From Rhodanobacteraceae bacterium (GTDB lineage: Bacteria; Acidobacteriota; Terriglobia; Terriglobales; Acidobacteriaceae): a stretch of 59,333 nucleotides of DNA. This document shows positions 34,838-42,498 of the stretch, one piece after another (the first letter of the stretch is position 1; every line of letters begins with the position of its first letter). The stretch covers positions 1 through 59,333 of the forward strand of contig CAJCHN010000004.1 in the NCBI GenBank assembly GCA_903970285.1, written 5' to 3'. A program made the translations under genes and the position numbers. The notes below the pieces were generated by a model, which saw only the letters and a program-made list of their open reading frames with translations, did no database searches and had not been told where the DNA came from.

Positions 34838-35956
34838 TTAAGACAGCATCTCCGCCGCCGCGGCGGGCACCCGGCTGAGGATAAACGTCCGCATTCGCTC
34901 AAGAAAGACCGGGGTGGAAAACTCCGCAGCCCACCTCTGAGCCTGGCTCGGCTCAAAGGTCGCTTCCCGCGCCTCGAACCGGCGCATCCCCTCCATCAGC
35001 GACTCCACCGTCTGCTCGCCGAAGTAGATGCCCGTCGGCTGCGGCCCGGAGCCGCGCACCGTCTCAAGGGACCCACCCGCGCCGTACGCAATCACGGGGC
35101 GCCCGCACGCCTGCGCCTCCAACGGCACCATGCCGAAGTCCTCGTCGGCGGCGAACAGGAGCGCCCGGCACTCGGCATACTGCTGCCAGAGGCGGTCGTC
35201 GTCGAGTTCACCCAGAAATTTCGTCTCCGGCCCGGCCAGCCGGCGCAGCCGAGCCTCCTCCGGACCGGCTCCGGCGATGCGCAGCCGCCGCCCCAGCCGC
35301 TGGCACGCCACTACCATCAGTTCCGTCCGCTTGTACCCTACCAGGCGGCCGGCGCAGAGGTAATGGTCGCCCGGAGCGGCAACCGTTCGTGCCAGCGACA
35401 GGTCGATCGGCGGCGGAATCACTTCGCTCTCGCGCCCGTAGATCCGGCGGATGCGCTCAGCCACGCAGCGCGAGTTTGCGATGAAGTGAGTCACCCGTTT
35501 CGCCGCCTCGGTATCCCACCGGCGCACGCCTCCAGCGGCAGCCGAAAACAATCCACGCGTCAGCGCTCCCATCTGCGCGCGATAACTCTCGTAACCGTCG
35601 TACAGATAGCGCATCGGCGAATGGCAATAGCAGACATGCACCGCACCGGGTCCGACCCGAACGCCCTTCACAGGACCGCTGTCGGACGAGATCACCAGAT
35701 CGTAGCCGCGCAGGTCCAGACTCTCCGTCGCAACGGGATACAGCGGCATCATGTGCCGGTGATGGCTGGCAGCGAGCGGGATCCGCTGTAGAAACGAGGT
35801 GTGCAGCGGGCGCGCGGTGAGCGAAGGCGGCAGGCCCTCCGGCCGGGTCACAAGCGTGAAGATCTCCGCCCGCGGAAAGAGCGATGCGATGCATTCGGCG
35901 ACGCGTTCACCACCGCCGCGCGTTACAAACCAGTGATGAACGACCGCAACCCGCAC
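34838..35956 (-). CDS. GT4 family glycosyltransferase (WbaZ/mannosyltransferase-like)
   Basis: About 372 residues if started at GTG 35956, five bases after the stop of the initiating transferase gene; the open frame reaches back into that gene but this is antisense-free overlap without signals. N-terminal VAVVHHWFVTRGGGERV is the acceptor loop typical of the WbaZ group; HVCYCHSPMRYLYDGY follows. C-terminal GT4 core: LCAGRLVGYKRTELMV, IAGAGPEEARL and EDFGMVPLEAQACGRPVIAYGAGG (EX7E). Coupled to the phosphoglycosyltransferase, it is likely to add the second sugar. Confidence 0.87.
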   Translation of the reverse strand: MRVAVVHHWFVTRGGGERVAECIASLFPRAEIFTLVTRPEGLPPSLTARPLHTSFLQRIPLAASHHRHMMPLYPVATESLDLRGYDLVISSDSGPVKGVRVGPGAVHVCYCHSPMRYLYDGYESYRAQMGALTRGLFSAAAGGVRRWDTEAAKRVTHFIANSRCVAERIRRIYGRESEVIPPPIDLSLARTVAAPGDHYLCAGRLVGYKRTELMVVACQRLGRRLRIAGAGPEEARLRRLAGPETKFLGELDDDRLWQQYAECRALLFAADEDFGMVPLEAQACGRPVIAYGAGGSLETVRGSGPQPTGIYFGEQTVESLMEGMRRFEAREATFEPSQAQRWAAEFSTPVFLERMRTFILSRVPAAAAEMLS

Positions 35957-35961
35957 CCGGT

Positions 35962-36717
35962 CTAGTATGCGCCTTCCTGGTTCACCACTGAGCGCACAGT
36001 CACCGCCAGAATCTTCAGATCGCGCAGCAGGCTCCACCGGTCGACATAGTCGCAGTCCAGTTGCACCCGCTCGTCATAGGTCAGCGTGCTCCGCCCCGAG
36101 ACTTGCCACAGCCCCGTAACTCCGGGCTTGACCCGGGTATAACACGGGAAACATTTGCCATACTTTTCCACCTCCGCGGCAACGATCGGACGCGGCCCTA
36201 CCAGGCTCATCCGCCCCGTAATCACGTTCCACACCTGCGGCAGCTCATCCAGGCTCAACCGGCGCATGATGCGGCCCAGGCGTGTGACTCGCGGGTCGTT
36301 CTGCAGCTTATGATTGTGATTCCACTCGGACCTCGCTTCCGGATGGGAAGCCAGATAGCGCTCCAGCACCTCGGCGGAGTTCACGCACATCGTCCGGAAC
36401 TTCCACATGGAGAAAAACGCGCCGTTCTTGCACAGCCGTCGATGTGAAAAAAACACCGGTCCGGGAGACGAGGCGCGCACCATCACCGCCAGGATCAGAA
36501 TCAGCGGCAGCAGGATCGGTAGCGCGAGCACGATCACCGTCAGATCAATCGCGCGCTTCACGACCCGGTAGCGGAACATCTCCGAAGGGATTCGCGAAAC
36601 CTGGTTGATTCGCGCCCGGCCCCACTCGGACGCTTGGACATAGTCATACGACGAAGAGGTGGCCAGCGCTTCCTCCGCGTCCACCGTGTTGTTCAGCCCC
36701 AAGCCGCTCTGCTCCAT
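35962..36717 (-). CDS. Undecaprenyl-phosphate sugar phosphotransferase (monotopic PGT, EPS initiation)
   Basis: 251 residues from ATG 36717 (GGGG seven bases upstream; a TTG four codons earlier is possible). It is the small monotopic phosphoglycosyltransferase type: one hydrophobic re-entrant helix ([20 protein letters not shown], about 60-80), [25 protein letters not shown], then [20 protein letters not shown] with the catalytic Asp-Glu pair, and [10 protein letters not shown]. It transfers a sugar-1-phosphate (Gal, Glc or GlcNAc type unknown) to undecaprenyl phosphate and starts the repeat unit. The four-helix N-terminal domain of WbaP is absent. It is not in the main EPS locus but 5.7 kb beyond it. 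Confidence 0.9.
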   Translation of the reverse strand: MEQSGLGLNNTVDAEEALATSSSYDYVQASEWGRARINQVSRIPSEMFRYRVVKRAIDLTVIVLALPILLPLILILAVMVRASSPGPVFFSHRRLCKNGAFFSMWKFRTMCVNSAEVLERYLASHPEARSEWNHNHKLQNDPRVTRLGRIMRRLSLDELPQVWNVITGRMSLVGPRPIVAAEVEKYGKCFPCYTRVKPGVTGLWQVSGRSTLTYDERVQLDCDYVDRWSLLRDLKILAVTVRSVVNQEGAY

Positions 36718-37012
36718 ACATAGCCCCAACGTCGACCGGATTTGACGAGCGTTCGAGTGGATGCGCCGGAGAGCAACCCGATCACAGCCGACCCGAAGTT
36801 ACGATGTGAAAGCCCGCGTCACTTGCGAACTTCCACCACCTGGAGCAACCCGCGCGAGTCGAGGATGCTGAACTCATCCTATCGTCGGCAGCTACTCCCG
36901 ACACTCCGATATACCGATCTTTGCCGTTGCGTGCCGAAAAGGAACAGGGAGGACAAGCTCGGGAAGCTACACTGCAGAGCCCCTGATCTTTTCTCTCGGC
37001 TAGAATCCTCAG
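36718..37012. other. Divergent intergenic region between the PGT gene and rfbC
   Basis: About 295 bases with no supported gene. It must hold promoters for the leftward transferase genes and rightward rfbC. No clear hexamer pair or dyad seen. Confidence 0.4.
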
Positions 37013-37582
37013 ATGCAGGTTTTTGAGACTCCGCTGTGTGGCGTGAAGCTGATTCGTCCCAAAAAGTTCGGTGACCCGCGTGGCTGGTTCACCGAGGTCT
37101 TCAACGCGTCGACCTTCCAGGAGCTTGGCCTGCCCACCCACTTTGTGCAGGATAACCAGTCAAAATCCAGGAAAGGCGTGCTTCGCGGGATGCATTACCA
37201 GCTCGAAAAGCCGCAGGGAAAGCTGGTCCGCGTGCTCTCCGGCAGCATCTGGGACGTGGCTGTCGATCTTAGGCGACACTCTCCCACCTTCGGCCAATCC
37301 GCCGGTTTTCACCTCGCGCCGCTGGACGATGAAGGAGAACTCTCGATGCTTTGGATTCCCGAGGGACTCGCCCACGGCTTTCTTGTGCTTTCCGACACCG
37401 CCGAGGTTCTGTACAAGACGACCGGACCCTACCATCCCCCGGGCGAACGCACCATCGCGTGGAACGACCCCACGCTCAACATCGCCTGGCCGCTCAGCCA
37501 GCTCGACGGCCATCCGCCGTCCGTCAGCCACAAAGACGCACAGGGTGTGTCGTTCCTCGAAGCCGAATTGCCTGAAGACTAG
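37013..37582 (+). CDS. rfbC: dTDP-4-dehydrorhamnose 3,5-epimerase
   Basis: 189 residues, the usual RmlC length. Motifs: FVQDNQSKSRKGVLRGMHYQ with the catalytic His61, VDLRRHSPTFGQ, MLWIPEGLAHGFLVLSDTAEVLYKTT and ERTIAWNDPTLNIAWP. It makes dTDP-4-keto-L-rhamnose from the 4-keto-6-deoxy-D-glucose intermediate, so the EPS or another glycan likely contains L-rhamnose. rfbA, rfbB and rfbD are not in this window. It is divergently placed to the PGT gene and converges with the YeiH gene. Confidence 0.92.
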   Translation: MQVFETPLCGVKLIRPKKFGDPRGWFTEVFNASTFQELGLPTHFVQDNQSKSRKGVLRGMHYQLEKPQGKLVRVLSGSIWDVAVDLRRHSPTFGQSAGFHLAPLDDEGELSMLWIPEGLAHGFLVLSDTAEVLYKTTGPYHPPGERTIAWNDPTLNIAWPLSQLDGHPPSVSHKDAQGVSFLEAELPED

Positions 37583-37600
37583 AACAGGTCGCGCAAACAG

Positions 37601-37640
37601 TCCTGCCGGACCCGCCTGCGTCACGAGTGCTCCGGCAGGA
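37601..37640. terminator. Perfect 10-bp inverted repeat between convergent genes
   Basis: TCCTGCCGGA is repeated in complement (TCCGGCAGGA) after a 20-base loop. It lies between the convergent stops of rfbC and the sulfate exporter gene and could act as a terminator for both, although neither side has a long T-run. Confidence 0.5.
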
Positions 37641-37646
37641 TGCGGC

Positions 37647-38795
37647 TCACAAGTGATAGAGCCGGTCTGCGCCCAGCACCAGCACCAGCGTGATGCCGGC
37701 GATCACCACCTCGCCGATCGCCCCTACCAGGAATGGCTTGAAACCCTGCTTCAGCAGATCCTTCACGCTCGTCCGCAGGCCCACGCCGGCGAAGGTCAGC
37801 AGGAATGCCCAGCGGCTCAGGTTGCCCAGCGCCGTAATCTGCGGGCGGCTGAAGCCGAACCGAACCAGACCCGCCAGATGCGGGAAAGACTTCACATCCA
37901 GCGTACCCAGCGTCGCCAGCAGCGAGATGAAGAGGAAACCCAGCACGAATTTTGGGAACTTCTTCCACAGAAACGCGCCCTTGTTGGCGATCGCCGCCGC
38001 CTGGCCCTTCCGCGCCCAGTAGAGCGCATATCCCAGAACCACGAAGCCAATGCAGGCGTTGCGGCAGGTCTTGGCCAGCACTGCGAACTTGCCCGCCGCG
38101 TCGGAGTACAGCGCCCCCGCGGCCGTCGCCTCGGCGGTGTTATCGACCGCCAGCCCGGTCCACAGGCCGTAGGCGTGGTCGGACATATGCAGCACGTGGC
38201 CGATCACCGGAAAGAAGACCAGCGATACCGCTCCCAGCGCCAGGATCGCCGCGATCGCGACCGAGGAGTCCTCTTCCTCCGCCTCGATCGCGCCCTGGGT
38301 CGCAATGATCGCCGATACTCCGCACACGCTCGAACCTACCGCCAGCAACGAGATCAGCTTCGGCGGCAGGTTGAATCCGCGCCCGAGATAGGTCATGAAG
38401 GTGAGCGCCAGTGCCAGTTCAATGAAGATCAGCACAAATGAAATTCCGCTCAGGTGCAGAATGTCGCCCAGAATGAAGCGTGCCCCCAGCAGAATGATCC
38501 CCGCCTTCAGCCAGAACTCATACGTGGCCACGCCGGCGCGAAAGATGCGCGGCAAGCCGACGGTATTGGCGATCACCACGCCGATCAGGATCGCCCAAAG
38601 CACATACTCGATGTTCGGCAGCACCTTGTGGTGCGCCTTGCCGTAGTGCGCAATGCTTTGCTCAATCCACTTGCCCGCGTATCCGACCACCGCCAGCAAC
38701 GCGATGCCGGGGAGCAGCCCAAGCACTCCGTGCCGATTTGCCTCTTCGCGGTCCGCCTTGCGCGGCAGCGGAAGTACGCTTGAACTTGTAGCCAT
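37647..38795 (-). CDS. YeiH/UPF0324 family putative sulfate exporter
   Basis: 382 residues with about ten membrane helices. Family signatures: WLKAGIILLGARF, ICGVSAII in the form SVCGVSAIIATQGAIEAEEED, AVDNTAEATAAGALY and FLLTFAGVGLRTSVKDL. The family is annotated as putative sulfate exporter (UPF0324) and some members are linked to sulfonate or taurine degradation; others are regulated by YeiE in enterobacteria. It is preceded by a 37-residue membrane peptide gene and a poly-cysteine leader ORF, which supports a role in sulfur metabolism. AAGGAG sits well before ATG 38795. Confidence 0.9.
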   Translation of the reverse strand: MATSSSVLPLPRKADREEANRHGVLGLLPGIALLAVVGYAGKWIEQSIAHYGKAHHKVLPNIEYVLWAILIGVVIANTVGLPRIFRAGVATYEFWLKAGIILLGARFILGDILHLSGISFVLIFIELALALTFMTYLGRGFNLPPKLISLLAVGSSVCGVSAIIATQGAIEAEEEDSSVAIAAILALGAVSLVFFPVIGHVLHMSDHAYGLWTGLAVDNTAEATAAGALYSDAAGKFAVLAKTCRNACIGFVVLGYALYWARKGQAAAIANKGAFLWKKFPKFVLGFLFISLLATLGTLDVKSFPHLAGLVRFGFSRPQITALGNLSRWAFLLTFAGVGLRTSVKDLLKQGFKPFLVGAIGEVVIAGITLVLVLGADRLYHL

Positions 38796-38828
38796 GGCAA
38801 CTCTCCTTGGTCGTCTACTTCGATTCCC

Positions 38829-38942
38829 TTACCAGCCGACCGACTTGATAACACCGACGCGCACCAGCAGGGCCAGCGCAAATGAAAGCAATACCGCCCA
38901 GACATCGAGCGAAAGAGAAAACTTCCTGGCAGGTGCGGACAT
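38829..38942 (-). CDS. 37-residue single-span membrane peptide, upstream of the exporter gene
   Basis: A short gene with a strong ribosome binding site (AGGAG six bases before ATG 38942). The product is MSAPARKFSLSLDVWAVLLS followed by a hydrophobic stretch and a VGVIKSVGW end: one membrane span at about residues 13-30 with basic ends. It lies 33 bases before the exporter start and is very probably cotranscribed with it. It may be an accessory subunit, as KdpF is for the Kdp pump, but no family is recognised. The same frame runs open upstream through the leader region, without a start signal. Confidence 0.7.
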   Translation of the reverse strand: MSAPARKFSLSLDVWAVLLSFALALLVRVGVIKSVGW

Positions 38943-38992
38943 GAAGCACTCCTGTGCGGGGATCCGAAGCGAGGCGAAGAGCGAAGAGGAAG

Positions 38993-39014
38993 TGCGCTCC
39001 ACAAGCCGGGCGCA
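38993..39014 (-). promoter_or_regulatory. Hairpin between the leader peptide and the membrane peptide gene
   Basis: On the minus strand TGCGC and CC pair with GG, a bulged A and GCGCA around a 7-base loop: 7 bp in total. It lies 45 bases after the leader stop and 50 bases before the next start, followed by a pyrimidine-rich, purine-poor segment. This is the expected place for an attenuator structure. Confidence 0.4.
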
Positions 39015-39058
39015 TTTCGTTTCGTCGTGGTGAGTGAAGGATTGGGTGGGGTTCTTGC

Positions 39059-39121
39059 TTACGCGAAGGCGCAACAACAACGACAACAACAGCCGGGCCC
39101 GGAGAGGGCCACGCGGCTCAT
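39059..39121 (-). CDS. Poly-cysteine leader peptide (20 codons), candidate cysteine attenuator
   Basis: ATG at 39121 opens a 20-codon frame ending TAA at 39059. The product is MSRVALSG followed by PGCCCRCCCAFA: six Cys codons (TGT TGT TGT, CGT, TGT TGT TGC) in seven. Such density is expected only for a leader peptide whose translation senses Cys-tRNA; cysteine-rich uORFs that attenuate sulfur genes are known in mycobacteria. Downstream on the same strand lie a hairpin (38993-39014), the small membrane gene and the sulfate exporter gene. When Cys-tRNA is scarce ribosomes would stall on the run. No clear ribosome binding site precedes the ATG, so translation could be leaderless or the start may be GTG slightly upstream in another frame. 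Confidence 0.75.
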   Translation of the reverse strand: MSRVALSGPGCCCRCCCAFA

Positions 39122-39178
39122 GCACACGGTCGATGTGACCGGGAGAGGCGACAGGGAATGTGCGCTCAGGTGCATTGC

Positions 39179-39192
39179 TGTTAGATGTAACA
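39179..39192. promoter_or_regulatory. TGTTA-4-TAACA dyad upstream of the leader peptide
   Basis: A 14-base inverted repeat TGTTAGATGTAACA, about 58 bases upstream of the leader ATG and 15 bases after the stop of the preceding gene. It is placed where an operator for the leader-exporter transcript would lie. The arms are short, so chance cannot be excluded. Confidence 0.35.
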
Positions 39193-39206
39193 CGTCCGCG
39201 GCAGAC

Positions 39207-39629
39207 TCACAACTTCGCTTTTGCCGCTGCCGGATAGCGAATCGACTTTACCTGATTCCGGGGCCGAAATTGCACAGCCGACCACGTTGCATCCACCGAC
39301 GCGATCGCCACCACGATCCAACCCGCGGCGAACATCGGCTCCCAGCCCGCGTCGCGGTTCAGGTCGGTCTTCACCTTGCTCGTGCCCTTGGGATAGCAGA
39401 GCCAGACCTTCGCATCCTCGGCAGCGCTCGCCAGCATAAGCGGCGCGATCGTCCGCAGCGCGGCCTGATCCCGGGTGAATCCGACCAGGAGGCCAAACTG
39501 CCCGGCTGCTGCCTCGTTCGCATGATCGACATCCTGAAAAGGATCTTCGACCCCTGATGGCAAGCCGAGCAACAACACCCGCTGACCCGGCTTCCAGCCC
39601 AATCTCTCGCGCAAACTCTTCTCTGCCAT
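39207..39629 (-). CDS. Small cytoplasmic protein resembling DUF3052
   Basis: 140 residues, no signal peptide. It opens with SLRERLGWKPGQRVLLLGLPSG and includes KVWLCYPKGTSKVKTDLNRD, GWEPMFAAGWIVVAIASVD and WSAVQFRPR, a strand-helix pattern similar to the DUF3052 group. Function unknown. The start has GAGGA five bases upstream, and it diverges from the tannase-family gene with only 26 bases between starts, so the two promoters overlap. Its stop is 85 bases before the cysteine leader, possibly in the same transcript. Confidence 0.6.
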   Translation of the reverse strand: MAEKSLRERLGWKPGQRVLLLGLPSGVEDPFQDVDHANEAAAGQFGLLVGFTRDQAALRTIAPLMLASAAEDAKVWLCYPKGTSKVKTDLNRDAGWEPMFAAGWIVVAIASVDATWSAVQFRPRNQVKSIRYPAAAKAKL

Positions 39630-39655
39630 AAATTCCTCACCGGCATCCTACGCTC

Positions 39656-41323
39656 ATGCTTTACAAACTCCGGCCCCTGGCCCTGCTGCTCTGCTCTGCG
39701 TCTGCCCTGTGCGCCCAGGCCTCGTCCCGATCTCCATCCCTGGTCCGTCCTCAGACTGTCTCCCCGCACCAGGCCTGCACGCGCCTCGAGCACCTCGACG
39801 TCCCCGCCGCATCCATCGGTCTGCCCACCCACGGCGCCCGGGTGACCTCAGCGAAACTGAAGCGCTCCGGAGCGGCTGAGTACTGCCGCGTCCTGGGCCA
39901 GATCGCGTCCGTCGACCCGGCCGCAGATCCTATTCGCTTCGAGCTGAACCTGCCCACGCAATGGAACGGCAAAGCTGTTCACTTCGGCGGCGGCAGCTTC
40001 GATGGCGCGCTGTCGCTCGCCAATGGTCTCGGCGTCCAGAACGTCGGCATCCACGCCGATCCCACGCCGCTCCAGCGCGGCTTCGCCACCTTCGGCTCCG
40101 ACTCCGGCCACCATCATCGCTACCTGCTGCTCCCCGACGCGGTCAACGCACTGCGCGCCAACTTCGCGCTCAATCTCGAAGAACGCCGCAACTTCGCACA
40201 TGACGCGCTCAAGAAGGTCCACGACACCGCCGTCTTTCTCATGCAGGCGCGTTACGGGGTCCCGCCCAGGCGTCTATTCTTTATCGGAGGCTCGACCGGC
40301 GGCCGCGAAGCCTACTTCGTCACCCAGCTCTGGCCCACCGACTACGACGGCGTACTCGGTGCCTACGCCGCCTGGAACCAGGTCGAGCTCGACCTCCAGT
40401 TCATCCGCGTCTCCCAAGCCGAGTATCGGCCGGGAAACCGCCAGACTCGCGGCTGGCTTCCGCCCGCGAAGACCAGGCTTGTCGCCCGATCCGTCATGAA
40501 CGCCTGCGACGCTCATGACGGCCTGCGCGACGGCTTGATCTCCCATCCCGCAGCCTGCCGCTTCGATCTCCATTCCCTCGCCTGTCCGGCCGGTGAGGAC
40601 CACAAATCCTGCCTGACTCCGGGCCAGCTGCAGACCTTCGAAACCTTTGCCACCGACCAGCGCTCGGCCCAGCCGCTCGCCCACGGCGTCCAATCCATCC
40701 CGGGCTTCAACATCACCTCAGGCACCGACCTCACCGGCTCCATGGGCTTGCTCCGGCATCCATTTCATAACCCCATCTTCCTGCTGAACTCCTTCTACTA
40801 CATCATCGCGGACGGCGTTCTGCGCTACTTCCTCACCGGCGACCCCCACTTCAACGCCCTCACCTTCGATCCCGCCACCGGCGGCAAATACTCCGCTGAC
40901 CTGCTCCCGCAATCTGTGGCCTCCGACGCCTCTGATGCCGACCTCAGCCAGTTTGCGGCGCACGGCGGCAAGTTCCTGATGTTGCACGGCACCACCGACG
41001 CCACCATTCCCACCAACTCCACCGTCGATTTCTACAACAGGATGGTGGCAAAGCTCGGCCAGTCCGCGGTCGACCGCTTCACGCGTCTCTACCTGGTTCC
41101 CGGCTACGGACATGGACGCGGCGTCTTCAATGCAGGCTTCGACTCGCTCGGCGTGCTCGACCGCTGGCTCGACACCGGAACACCTCCCGAGAGCCTGACC
41201 GTCGTCGACAACAACAGGAAAGAATCCGGCCGCACTCGCCCGCTCTGCGCCTACCCTGCCTGGCCCAAGTACCTCGCCGGCGATCCCAACCAGGCTTCCA
41301 GCTTTACCTGCGCCGTGGAGTGA
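39656..41323 (+). CDS. Secreted tannase/feruloyl esterase family hydrolase
   Basis: 555 residues. Signal peptide to about residue 20 (ASALCAQA). The family core is clear: NLPTQWNGKAVHFGGGSFDG, GSDSGHHH, FIGGSTGGREAYF (nucleophile Ser213), MLHGTTDATIP (catalytic Asp) and VPGYGHGRGVFN (catalytic His). It should hydrolyse ester bonds of plant phenolics such as gallates or ferulates outside the cytoplasm. The Cys next to the catalytic Ser and His that forms the CS-D-HC disulfide in fungal tannases is replaced here. It stands alone, followed by a small repeat-rich secreted protein. Confidence 0.88.
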   Translation: MLYKLRPLALLLCSASALCAQASSRSPSLVRPQTVSPHQACTRLEHLDVPAASIGLPTHGARVTSAKLKRSGAAEYCRVLGQIASVDPAADPIRFELNLPTQWNGKAVHFGGGSFDGALSLANGLGVQNVGIHADPTPLQRGFATFGSDSGHHHRYLLLPDAVNALRANFALNLEERRNFAHDALKKVHDTAVFLMQARYGVPPRRLFFIGGSTGGREAYFVTQLWPTDYDGVLGAYAAWNQVELDLQFIRVSQAEYRPGNRQTRGWLPPAKTRLVARSVMNACDAHDGLRDGLISHPAACRFDLHSLACPAGEDHKSCLTPGQLQTFETFATDQRSAQPLAHGVQSIPGFNITSGTDLTGSMGLLRHPFHNPIFLLNSFYYIIADGVLRYFLTGDPHFNALTFDPATGGKYSADLLPQSVASDASDADLSQFAAHGGKFLMLHGTTDATIPTNSTVDFYNRMVAKLGQSAVDRFTRLYLVPGYGHGRGVFNAGFDSLGVLDRWLDTGTPPESLTVVDNNRKESGRTRPLCAYPAWPKYLAGDPNQASSFTCAVE

Positions 41324-41445
41324 AAGCCCGCGTCACCGCCAACCCTTCCCAGCAAAAAGGTTGTGCGCATCTTGCCTAAGCCAACGCGGGTTCCCTTCAA
41401 TGCAGGTTGCAGGCAGTGAGTCACCCGCACCACCAGGAGGATGTC

Positions 41446-41793
41446 ATGAACTTCACCGAACGTCTCTCGATCGTCAACGCCAAAGCTCTTCTCACCAGGG
41501 CAGCCGTGGCCGGAGTTGTTGCCGGTGCCGCATTTCTGGTCGCGCCGCAAAAGGCGAACGCCCAGGTGGCGTTCGGCGTCCAGTTCGGCCGCCCAGTCTA
41601 TCGGGGCCCAGTCTATCGGGGCCCAGCCTATCGGCGCCCGGTCTACGCAGCGCCGGTCTACGGCCCCCGCTACTACGCGCCCGCCCCGGTCGTCGCATAC
41701 GGCTATGGGTATAGCCCAGGCTTTGGCTACGACCGTCACCTCGCCTGGGAGCGGCACGAGCGCTGGGAACATGAGCGCGGCTTCTACCGCTAG
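41446..41793 (+). CDS. Small exported Tyr/Pro/Arg-rich repeat protein
   Basis: 115 residues from ATG 41446, with AGGAGG six bases upstream. Signal peptide to about residue 38 (KANAQ). The middle is a tandem repeat RPVYRGPVYRGPAYRRPVY encoded by 15-base units at 41591-41635, then a Tyr/Gly/Pro-rich stretch and a His/Arg/Glu-rich tail (HERWEHERGFYR). It probably is a cell-surface or periplasmic structural protein. No enzyme motif. A terminator-like hairpin follows 47 bases after the stop. Confidence 0.75.
   Translation: MNFTERLSIVNAKALLTRAAVAGVVAGAAFLVAPQKANAQVAFGVQFGRPVYRGPVYRGPAYRRPVYAAPVYGPRYYAPAPVVAYGYGYSPGFGYDRHLAWERHERWEHERGFYR
41591..41635 (+). repeat. 15-base tandem repeat inside the Tyr/Pro-rich gene
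   Basis: Three consecutive 15-base units, the first two identical and the third with two changes, each encoding a P-V-Y-R-G type pentapeptide. Such repeats expand and contract by slippage. Confidence 0.8.
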
Positions 41794-41839
41794 GGCAGTC
41801 TTCGCTGTAGAACCCCGGATCGCTGAATGTCAAAACCAG

Positions 41840-41872
41840 AAGGGCAGGGAAGCCTCATCGCTTCCCGCCCTT
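41840..41872. terminator. Stem-loop terminator-like structure between convergent genes
   Basis: AAGGGC-A-GGGAAGC pairs with GCTTCCC-GCCCTT around a six-base loop, with a single bulged A: a 13-bp GC-rich stem that overlaps the stop codon of the convergent FmdE-like gene. No long T-run follows; it may act bidirectionally. Confidence 0.55.
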
Positions 41873-42467
41873 AACCTTCGACTTCCCTGTAGTACCGGCC
41901 CGCGACATCCGCGCATCCACGGCACAGAATCAGCCCTGCTCGCCGTACCTCGCGGTCGTAGTTGATCCCTTCGCCGCACTCCGCGCACACGATCCGGCCC
42001 GACTTGTATCCTGGCATCTCCCGCGCTTCGATTGGCACCGACACCCACTGCTCGGTGAACAACTCCGCATCGGGCATCTCCCGGTATGCATGCATCTGCT
42101 GCTGATTCTTGCTCGCAATCTCAGGGTACAACTCCCGCGCACGATCCTTCGAAGACTCCCGCGCCGCCACCCGGATCCCCTTTCCCGTGGCCAGATCGAC
42201 AAACGTAGCCGCCATCTTTCCCCAGTCGCGAAACTTCAGCGCCCGCTTGCCCAGCCGGCATCCGGTTACCACCGAGATCGCATCCGTCGCGCAGCGATCG
42301 ATCTCAACAAACGTCACCAGCCGCTTGCGGTCGGCGCCCTTCGGGTCGTCAATGCCCAGCCGCGCCAGCCCCAGCATCGCCATGCGAACACCCAGAATCT
42401 GTCCGGCACAAAGATGTCCATGCGCCACCTCGGCCTCACCTACCAGCGCTGCGAGATCCAACCCCAT
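41871..42467 (-). CDS. FmdE-like zinc-ribbon protein (formylmethanofuran dehydrogenase subunit E family)
   Basis: 198 residues. The N-terminus reads HGHLCAGQILGVRMAMLGL, the FmdE signature, followed by FVEIDRCATDAISVVTGCRLG. The C-terminal third is a zinc finger CAECGE ... LILCRGCA with two CxxC pairs. In methanogens FmdE accompanies the molybdenum formyl-methanofuran dehydrogenase; bacterial homologues occur alone and their role is unsettled, often linked to molybdenum cofactor or formate metabolism. No such genes are next to it. It is followed by nothing on its strand (convergent neighbour) and preceded by the hypothetical protein at 42499. Confidence 0.85.
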   Translation of the reverse strand: MGLDLAALVGEAEVAHGHLCAGQILGVRMAMLGLARLGIDDPKGADRKRLVTFVEIDRCATDAISVVTGCRLGKRALKFRDWGKMAATFVDLATGKGIRVAARESSKDRARELYPEIASKNQQQMHAYREMPDAELFTEQWVSVPIEAREMPGYKSGRIVCAECGEGINYDREVRRAGLILCRGCADVAGRYYREVEG

Positions 42468-42498
42468 GGGTCCAGCTTACGCTGACGGCTGAGAACCT

